NCBI GenBank assembly: GCA_037976565.1
Contig: CP137670.1
Span: 18,339,744 to 18,403,743, forward strand
Reading direction: 5' to 3'
Source of the DNA: Mesocentrotus franciscanus
Lineage: Eukaryota; Echinodermata; Echinoidea; Camarodonta; Strongylocentrotidae
Length of the DNA: 64,000 nucleotides
Both the position numbers and the translations under genes were made by a program. The notes under the pieces are model-generated. The model did not search any database and was not told the DNA's origin. It worked only from the letters and a program-made list of their open reading frames with translations. Below are positions 55,733 to 64,000 of the stretch, in pieces. How positions within the stretch are numbered: position 1 is the stretch's first letter; every line of letters starts with the position of its first letter.

Positions 55733-57109
55733 TCAAGAGGTGCCCTTGAGAATTTATGGCTATGATGTCAATTTGTGCAGCTTATGGACTCTGAGCCCTG
55801 TGGCATACAAGCCATCTTACATTCAGTCGTAAAATTGAACTGAACATTGTATTGTATCATGCATTGTATCTATCTGTAACGTAAAATTAATTGTACGTTT
55901 ACTGTTCATTGTTAAGTTACGCTTGATTGAAGCATTAACTTTTTGGTAGATACGATTAATAATGACTTTTATGTTGTGTTACGATGTTATCGTGTGCTAT
56001 GATGTGTTACTTCATAAGAGAAGGGAGATTATGAATATTCATGACTTGTATCATGTTGTTAATAGCACATGCATGTAAAATTAACATGAGTTTCCTGGGA
56101 TTTCAAACATAGAATAAGAGGAAATGATGGAGGAGTAGAGAGAACTATGAAGACTAAACTACAGGAGATATCAAAACAGGGATAGGCTGACAAGCTATAC
56201 GATATTAAAGTTATAAGCATTTTTCTAGTCTGAACGTTGCCAAAGAAACGTCTTAAAACGTATCTAAAGCAAAATGCATGTTTCAGCATTGTTTCCAATG
56301 AAAACTCAACAATGAATCAGAGTCTTGCTCTAGTCTGAAAATTGATTTGTATAAAAATCTTATAACTGGGTGGGGCTTATCGTGAGCGTGCATTGATGAT
56401 TGGCCAGCTATCATGTCACTTCTTCAAAAAATAGTCTCTTTATATGACATTTTTTATTTATAACGTTTTTTTTCTTTCTAGTCTACGCTCCTTTCGCTAC
56501 AACTGAATGATCCTTTATAAGACGTTCCTTTATACCAGTTTTGATTAGCACATTCATGTAACAGTAACTTTAAAGGTTTAATTATTCTTTCAAACCTAGT
56601 TTGAACAAATATAGACAGTTTCATTGATCAAGAGTACTCCTGATTAGGATATACAGTTAACCCATTACCTACTGGAACTGAGTGGTCCATGTATTAAGCC
56701 TATGGCAATGAGTGAAGTCAGTAGTTAACGGGTTCACAAGTAAATTATTCATACCCTTTAAATACCAAGTTTTAATAATTGATTTGTCCGGATTCATGTT
56801 TCTTGAGAATGTGACATATTAAAGCTCACATATACACATATACAACAAAGGCCTTAATTCAACCAGTCAACCTTTAATTCTTGAGTTACAGCAAAAAGCA
56901 CAACAAAAACCATCAAATTTACAATGGGTATGAATAATTTATTTCTTAACTGCACATGTACAGTATATATACATCTGTGATTATGAATATTTATGCCAGC
57001 TGTATTCAAGGCCCAGACTATGATCATGCATCTTCGCAATGAAGTGTTGCTATCATCAGAATTTACATAATTTGATCATGAATATTCATGGTAATAGGTT
57101 GTTGTTTTA
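55733..57109. other. 3' flank or 3' UTR of the FIP gene, no further gene
   Basis: AT-rich with no supported frame. 'acaaaaaccatcaaatttaca' near 56900 resembles 43530-43555, a diverged repeat of unknown type. Confidence 0.4.
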
Positions 57110-57314
57110 GAGAGTAATTGGAGGCAACCTGCTGCTACAGCAGCCAACACGACAGCAAAAGAGCGCTATCAAGCTGCCAAAAGGGAGAGAGCTGCCAAGC
57201 ACGCTGCACAAATCTGCTGTCCTAAATGTATTGCCAAACCTTTATGATTGCAATGTGTGTGGCTTCCGCAGTGCTAGCAGAATCGGACTGTGGAGCCATG
57301 CCAGAAAACACTAA
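57110..57314 (+). pseudogene. Broken 3' end of a LINE ORF2
   Basis: The first frame reads ESNWRQPAATAANTTAKERY, then AAKRERAAKHAAQICCPKC, and stops. After a frameshift the text continues YDCNVCGFRSASRIGLWSHA and RKH-stop. A terminal C-x2-C...H-x3-H finger of this form is a common ending of non-LTR retrotransposon ORF2 proteins in marine invertebrates. Only about 200 bp remain. Confidence 0.6.
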
Positions 57315-60011
57315 GGGTTTCATCATGTCATCATCGTTAATGATGGACTGCCAATGGTTACAGAGTAATTGGAGACGTTTAAAAGGGACTTACGTTCTAC
57401 AAAAGCGATAAAGACGTTCTTATTCTTATGTATATGAAAATGGCCAACAAACTTGATTCTACTGTGTATGAACACAGCTCCATAATGCATCAGGCATGTG
57501 CTATTTGCCTTCAGTGGCAGCACAGGCCTCTGTCTTGTTTCAAACTGCTAAGGTGCCAAGCAGACAGAAGTGTATACATGTACTACCATAATGTCTGATG
57601 AAATGCCCAGTAAAATGAGCGAGTAACGACTGGTGTTGTTGAACGAAACTGTTAAAAAAAAGTTAAATACGTCGTACTTGAAGCTGACAGTGGACAGAGC
57701 TACATGTACAGTCAATAGATTGCTGTTAAAAGAAGTCCTAGAGTCCATCATCAGTCATTCTGACTTGCAGCAAGATCTGAGATGATGGATGCACCACTTT
57801 TGCTTCAAGGGAGATGTGAGTTGGTGTAGTACGTTCACTTGGTCAGCTCTCTGTCTTCACCTACAAACTGGCTCGGGTGACCCGGTTCGAAACTGAGTCA
57901 CGTCTTTCAGATGGCGACGTTAGAGGTCGATCCCGAGACGTAAATAGTCATTTCTGATTGAAACATGTCTGTAAAAACCCAATTACACACACACACACAC
58001 AAGCTGCATGTGAGTAGATGATCAAAATAAATAGCTCAGGATGCGAAATACCTCAAGTTCATACTGATACCCAAGTGTGGTTGTACAAGACCTGGTGATC
58101 CAACATTTCCTCCAGCAATGTTTCCAGATTTTATTTCGTAAAATATACATGTAGGGCTTAGATTGTGATTAGGTTACAGTTATCTTGGTTCAGGTTTACG
58201 GCTTATGTTCTTTTCCAAGTTCTAGCATCTACATGTATTTGTAATGCATTCAAGAATCATTTTATTCTTTTGGTCATGTACCAAGTACAATAGAGATACA
58301 ACCAGAACAAATTCCTGAAGTTTTATTTCTAGTGTTTTAGAGATTTGTTTTATGTGGAAAGGAATCTCTTGTTGATGTTGGGGGATATCTTTGAGATAGA
58401 TGACATGTGAAATATGTATCTATTCGGTTATTCATTCAAATGCACGTAGTCGAGTTAGAAAGTAATAGCTTCCGAATACCTCATGAAGTTTTATTGCTTG
58501 TTGAGAGATTTGTTTTATGGGGAAAGTGCGGCCTTGTTAATTTTTTGGGGAATACCTCTGAGGTAGATAACATGTGAGTTCTGTATCTTTTCAATTATTC
58601 ATTCAAATTCACGTACAATGTAGTTGAGTTACAAAGTAAGAGCTTGTGGTACTTGTGACGAGCCAATTGAACGGTAGATATTTCAACTTCGTATTCATCG
58701 ATTTCATAACGGATATATCTTTACTTCTATAACAGTACTATTTTCTGCTGACAAACTAGTATAGTTGCATAGTTACGTGTATCACACTCTTATTTACTTG
58801 TTATTTATTATGGTATTCCTTCAGTCAATACATGCAATTTAAATATTTTGTGAAGATGCTTCAAATGATTTAGCTCTCATATTAAAGAGTTGAGGATAAG
58901 AAACTCACAACAAACAGTCCATATTTCAGAACATTTAGAAAATGCAAAAATAAATCAGTGTCATCACACAAATAATCTGTGATCTATGGCAATAGATGTA
59001 TCTGCAAACTTGAGGATTTCTTGTATTTTTCCCCCAATGAAATTCCCCCAATACAAAAACAATACATTATGCATTTTGCATTCCGGACGCATCTTTTCGT
59101 GCCACTACATTTTGCTACACTGTAAGCTACCCAAGTATTGTCCATGAATGAGCCTTTTCGTATCCTATATTCACAAGGTCTACTTCACACTTATTGCTTC
59201 TTCTTTCAAGATATTTTCATGTTTCTGACACTCCTTTCTCTTTTATTTTCATGTAATGTCCCTATGAGCTGTAAAAACGTTACATTATATTATGTCATAT
59301 AGGCTGTGTGTGCTTTTAGATGCTGTTTTAGAAATATTTTTCTGTCTAGGATGTGAAAAACAAATAATCATGCATGTGGCTATTTTTCTTTGTTGTTGAT
59401 AAAAACATGTGCCTTAGAACTGAAGAAAGCAGGTTGTGTCTGCATATTTGTGAGATAAACCTAAAGACACCTATTCTATACAAAAAATGTACAACACACA
59501 TACACATGTATCGTGTGGTTTGACTGTTATCCCTGAATTCAGGGATGTACTAGAAAGTACTTGTGTTTCTATTGTTTCTACTCACATTTGATATAAACAT
59601 TTATACTAAGCAAATAATGTACTGAATTGTGAAAGTTCTGCTTTAATCAGGCCAAAAAAAAAGATAAAGGCATACATGTAACTTTTAACCTGTTGCCTAA
59701 TATGGAACAGGGTATTTCATGTATGAAGCCTTAATAGGGATTAGAGAATTCAGTATTCAACCGGTTAAAAATAAGGTAGACAGCTAATTTGGTTAGCTTC
59801 ATTTTGTTTCATTTTGTATTCATTTTCCTCTTATTCTGTATTGTGCTGGGACAATTTTGTAGACATATTTGAATCTAATAGATGTCTGCCCATTTTATGC
59901 ACTTAATTTAATATAGAGGGCATTATCTGTATATACCTGTTTGTTTTCTTGCCACTTGTAGTTCATGTAAATGTAGTTATCCCCGATTGCTGTAAACATG
60001 TTGAAACTTCT
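57315..60011. other. No gene recognised
   Basis: AT-rich DNA. Two diverged copies of a block with 'gagatttgttttatg' and 'gaggtagataacatgtga' occur near 58330-58450 and 58500-58630, and (CA)n near 57987. Confidence 0.4.
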
Positions 60012-60172
60012 GGGCCCTGTTACATCAAACTGTTACAAGCTACTGTTACAAGCTACTGTTACAAGCTACTGTTACAAGCTACTGAAATGATGGAATTTGA
60101 TTGGCTGAGAGCAAATTTGTCATAGAAATTTAGCATTTGTTACTGATAACAAGTTGAATGAAACAGGGCCCC
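60012..60172. mobile_element. MITE with GGGCCCTGTT ends and an internal 13-bp tandem repeat
   Basis: The left 'gggccctgttacatcaaact' is inverted at the right ('tgaatgaaacagggccc'). 'ctgttacaagcta' occurs four times in tandem (about 60030-60080). Confidence 0.7.
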
Positions 60173-60251
60173 AAAGTCACAATTGATAGTTAACCTCCAT
60201 GTTGATAGTGACTTTTGGCAGGGCTCCACGCTGAACATTTTTGTTGGGGAG

Positions 60252-60402
60252 CAGGGACTCGTTTCACAGCCTTTTTTCAAATGACAAGTGACAAAATTCA
60301 GTGACAACTCTGCTGACAACCAATCAGAAGCAAGGATTTCACTAGCTTTTAACAAAAACTGTCATTTGTCACTGATGACCAGCTTTGTGAAATGGGGCCC
60401 TG
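60252..60402. mobile_element. MITE with CAGGG..TTTCACA ends
   Basis: The left 'cagggactcgtttcacag' pairs with the right 'tgtgaaatggggccctg'; inner 'aaatgacaagtgacaaa' also pairs with 'ctgtcatttgtcactga'. It lies 80 bp after the previous MITE. Confidence 0.7.
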
Positions 60403-60799
60403 TTAGCGTCGAGCCCTAGTTTTGGTTTATTATGGATCAAACGTTTTGCAAATTTTCCACCTGGTTCAATTATTGTCCCTTTCTATGGCCATAAGCAAAT
60501 GCTGCGTGTTATGATTTTATTATTAGTGAGACAATCACATTATATTTTAATTAATCTTTCATAACCAGTAGGAAACTTGAATGTTATGATGCATTTATTC
60601 TGAATGTTTTTTTGTTGTTGCCTGTAAAATAAAATGTACGTAATTCTTATTTTAGTTTTGCGTTTACGAAGATGGTTTAAGTGTTTAATGTATTCAGTGG
60701 TATTTAAGTTGTGCTGTTATTTCTTTCTCACACATATTATTATTTTATCAACGTTAGTTACTCTATTCACTGTGTTTTACTTTAATGTGATTATGTATA

Positions 60800-61060
60800 A
60801 GTTTTGTGGTCTGGTAGTTCAGTCTCTGAACTGTGAACCACAAGGTTCTGGGTTGAATCCCTGCCATAGCACTAACGTCCTTTGGCAAGACCTTAATCTA
60901 CATATGCTACACTCCACAATGGTGCAATGAGTGGGCACCTGGTATGATTTATTCCTTGAATGCACTGATTGCTACAGTTGCTCGAGCTACAGCTAGGGCA
61001 ATAATATGAAAAGTATTTTAGAAGTGCATAGAGACGTGATACCGTAATGTGAGAATGGAA
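60800..61060 (+). mobile_element. tRNA-derived SINE, second full copy
   Basis: The head 'tggtctggtagttcag...gtgaaccacaaggttctggg' and body 'cctttggcaagaccttaatc' match 48711-48985. The B-box-like element is GGGTTGAATCC, with one base lost. Confidence 0.7.
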
Positions 61061-61922
61061 TATTATAGTTATTTCTTGTTAAAGGACTCGACGCCAGTAA
61101 CGTATTTTGCGGTGCGTGATTTATTATTCAATGAGGAAAATGCTAATAGGCATGCAACCTCGATACTCTCTTATCTTTCCATTAATAGACCTGTTGACTA
61201 ATTGTATGCACTCTATTTGAACCAAATTTCTTGTGACGACTAAAAGGCTTGCCAGAGACTTGTCCGGCCTAGCAACAACTAATGTATGCAAGGTGAATTC
61301 CATCTACCGGTATAAAGATGCAATTATGCATAGGAGGTGAATGAAATAGTTGGTGACCAGTGGTTCGGGAGAGAAGCATGCATGAATTGAAATAATTTAG
61401 TAAACATGTCTATTAAAAGATCAAAAATATCAAGCGTTCATGAGAAATACCTTAGATAAATACAGTATGTTACACTTATTGTTTTATGAGCTTCTTGTAT
61501 GGTACTTTTGTTGTTTACATTTCAACAGTACTTGAGGGAAAAAGTACTCCTGTGTATTTTTTTCTTAGTCCGCATGGTTTGATATATGTATTGTTGTCCA
61601 CTATGTCTTTATTCCTTATGAAACTAGCACAGTCTGAGTGTCACTTTAGGTCAAATAAAGTTTAAACCGGCTTAACAAAGGAATTTAGTGTGATGTCGAA
61701 GTTTCCCCTATGTTAAATGTGATCTTTGACTCAGGGTCTGGTTTAACTGAATAAGGGCATGTCGAATGCAGACTTTGTCTAGAGCTGTATTTGTCTGTGA
61801 AAATGCTATTTGTGTAGTACTACCTTTTTATGATTATTATTTTATCAGTGGTGGTGAGTTGTACCAAAACAAGGTCTGTCACCTGTTGCCTCATGACAAA
61901 ACCAAAGATATTTTCTTGTTTT

Positions 61923-62232
61923 AATAGGCCATTTTTGTAATTTAATGCAATTGAATGCACAAATCTTTCTTTAGTGCCTCGTTACAAACTATTTCATTCA
62001 CCTGTTATGAATAATTGTATTTCAATAGTCAGAATGCAAAATGCATATATATAAGGTGTTGTGAGGTAGGACGAGCCATTATTTTAGTCCTCAATTGCCA
62101 CAATTATGTATGAAATTCGCCTTCTGACTTTTGAAATACAATTATTCGTAACAGGTGAATGAAATAATTCGTAACTAGGCATTTACAAAGATTTGTGCAT
62201 TAAATTTCATTACTTTACAGAAATGGTCTATT
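61923..62232. mobile_element. Snapback MITE, family S, full copy
   Basis: The ends AATAGGCCATTTTTG and 'gaaatggtctatt' are inverted. The arms carry 'gaatgcacaaatc' and 'attcacctgttatgaataat' and their complements. Confidence 0.8.
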
Positions 62233-62590
62233 CAGTTCAGGCCTTTACCCGTCAAACAGTATATAACATTCAAAAGCCTCACTGTGTGTTTGTACTGCAT
62301 ATAGAAAGTATATTGCTAAAACATGTTTTGACCCATTGAACCACTGCTGTTACAAATTATGTGGTAGACATCTTTGTAGTACAAGAAAAGCATTGGGGTA
62401 TTAGGGTTTTGCTATCACCTTATTGGGTAGTCCGTCCTCGACGATAATGATGAATTGTTTCCAGATTTGCTACCCCGTTATTCATGTGGAAAATGAATTT
62501 GAAAATGTTCTTGTAGATCAGCCATCGATGATTTATGCCAATGAGTGTCTCTGAATTTCCTCATGGCATGGCAAGTTATTTATAACAACA

Positions 62591-62871
62591 GGGGGTGTTT
62601 CACAAAGACTAAGATCAACTTTAGGTTGGACTTAACTATGACAGGCCATTCATGCCACTGGTTGCTCTCACTATTGGTCCCTCAATTATATTTGTTCCTT
62701 CAATAATGAACTATCAAAAAATGTAAATTCTGTGGATTAATGACCACGATTTATTTATACGTCCCTTGAAAGACCAATGCCAGTAAATGGTAAGACCAAA
62801 CAGTGGCATGAAAGGCCTGCCATAGTTAAGTCCAACTTAAAGTCGATCTAAGTCATTGTGAAACACTCCCC
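62591..62871. mobile_element. Foldback MITE, copy 2 of the 14905 family
   Basis: The ends 'gggggtgtttcacaaagact' and 'cattgtgaaacactcccc' are inverted. The interior shares 'aggccattcatgccactgg' and 'gaccacgattt'-type words with copy 1. Confidence 0.8.
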
Positions 62872-62902
62872 TGACCTCAATGATGATTTAGGAGAGCCAA
62901 TC

Positions 62903-63205
62903 AATAGACCATTTTCATAATGTAATCAAATTTAATGCACAAATCTTTGTGAAGTGCCTGGTTACAAATGATTTCATTCACCTTTTAGGACTAATTATAT
63001 TTCAATAGTCAGAATGCTAATTGCATACATTAATTGTTGCTATTTAGGACTAACATTATGGCTTGCCCTAGTTAACAACACGTTATATGTGCATTCTGAC
63101 TATTGAAATACTATCATTCGTAACAGGTGAATAAAACAATTTGTAACGAGGCACTTCATAAAGACTAATGACTAAATTTGGTAACATTACAAAAATGGCA
63201 TATTT
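62903..63205. mobile_element. Snapback MITE, family S, full copy
   Basis: Starts AATAGACCATTTTCATAATG and ends 'acattacaaaaatggcatatt'. Same arms as the copy at 61923, only 31 bp after the previous MITE. Confidence 0.8.
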
Positions 63206-64000
63206 GACGGAAGCCAAATAATTATATTGTGCAGATGTGACCACTGTTGTCATAGTATTATACACACTTGGTTTACTGTTATTGTTATAGCCCATGTCTG
63301 CCCAAAACTTAGGCTGATGGTCTCGTTTATGACAATGTTTATCAGTTAGTATTATATGTCAACTGGTATGGTACTGTATTCAATATATGAATATGTCGTA
63401 TTTCTTTAGCAAGAGACAGAATGGTCATTACCAGGGGATATGTTATGGGGTCAGTTGAAATCCTAACTCATATGAAAGTATTATTCTCCTCAATGAATTT
63501 GAATCTATGAATTTCTTGTGGACAAAAATGGGTGAATGAAGTGAGCAAACAATTGACTTTCAATGGTGTCTAGGGGATTTAAAATGAGAAGGGGGAAAAG
63601 GGAAACAGATACTTGTTTGTCTATTCGGATTTCAAAATTGATATATTGAGCAAAGGTGAGATGGGAAAGAATGGTATCACATCCTTTGGTTTTGATAAAG
63701 CACCTGCCGGACATATCAGCACAAAGGTGCGATTGAGCACCATTCATAGAATATATGATACCACATGTGTGTGTTTTTGTATTGTCAATGGTAATGCAGA
63801 AACTATATTGGAGTATAGTCAGAGCATTGTTGGCACTATAAAATGTCTTACATAATTATATATACCTTTGATTAAAGGGTGAACTTGAGTTTGACTTTGT
63901 GTAAAAGTAAAAATTCATGAAAGAGTACATGTATTACATGAATGTGTACAAAAATGAGTGATTACATAATGTGTAGTCAACCGAGTTTAAGAGAGCTACT
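63206..64000. other. No gene recognised to the end of the window
   Basis: AT-rich DNA. The 80-codon frames near 63505-63855 on the two strands overlap each other and have no recognisable domain. Confidence 0.4.

Overview
This is animal nuclear DNA: AT-rich, intron-bearing, with GT-AG splice sites and a dense load of repeats. Taken together, a TTAGGG-type interstitial telomere repeat, abundant TGTACATG microsatellite, CRE-bearing Helitron-like repeats, foldback MITEs, tRNA-derived SINEs and an Academ-like transposon suggest a marine deuterostome. An echinoderm such as a sea urchin is my best guess. That is inference from repeat style, not a database match. Most open reading frames in the window are chance or repeat-derived.

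Two host genes can be assembled exon by exon, both on the + strand. (1) A CD225/dispanin-family small membrane protein of 158 aa lies at 14481-19031 in four coding exons. Its first coding exon is only 7 nt (ATG ACA G), behind a TATA box at 14285. (2) A class I Rab11-family interacting protein (FIP1/2/5-like) of 504 aa lies at 41191-55505 in ten coding exons. It has an N-terminal C2 domain, a low-complexity middle and a C-terminal Rab11-binding helix. The exon phases of both genes match throughout and the joined lengths are multiples of three. The FIP gene also has a candidate 33-nt microexon and a frame-shifted duplicate of its last exon.

The rest is mobile DNA. 740-3560 holds degenerate arrays and a 640-bp foldback. 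4941-14106 is a 9.2-kb block with Helitron-type ends (minus-strand TC...hairpin-CTAG) placed precisely between A and T of a target whose empty paralogue survives at 4350-4582. The block is built of repeated 1-1.6 kb units rich in TGACGTCA and ATGCAAAT motifs and ends 180 bp before the CD225-gene TATA box. 20408-31334 is a 10.9-kb DNA transposon with about 640-bp, nearly identical inverted termini. It encodes a long protein, now split into three frames, whose C-terminal part carries every acidic motif of a FEN/XPG-like nuclease. That architecture is the one I associate with Academ elements. It sits inside an older tandem repeat (19833-20407 plus 31335-31565).

From 31.5 to 41 kb I see no gene, only microsatellites, a GTGCCCC-type degenerate array and an 85-bp telomeric-repeat tract. 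The introns and 3' flank of the FIP gene hold foldback MITEs, SINE copies, a paired MITE ending 22 bp before an exon, and a broken LINE 3' end.
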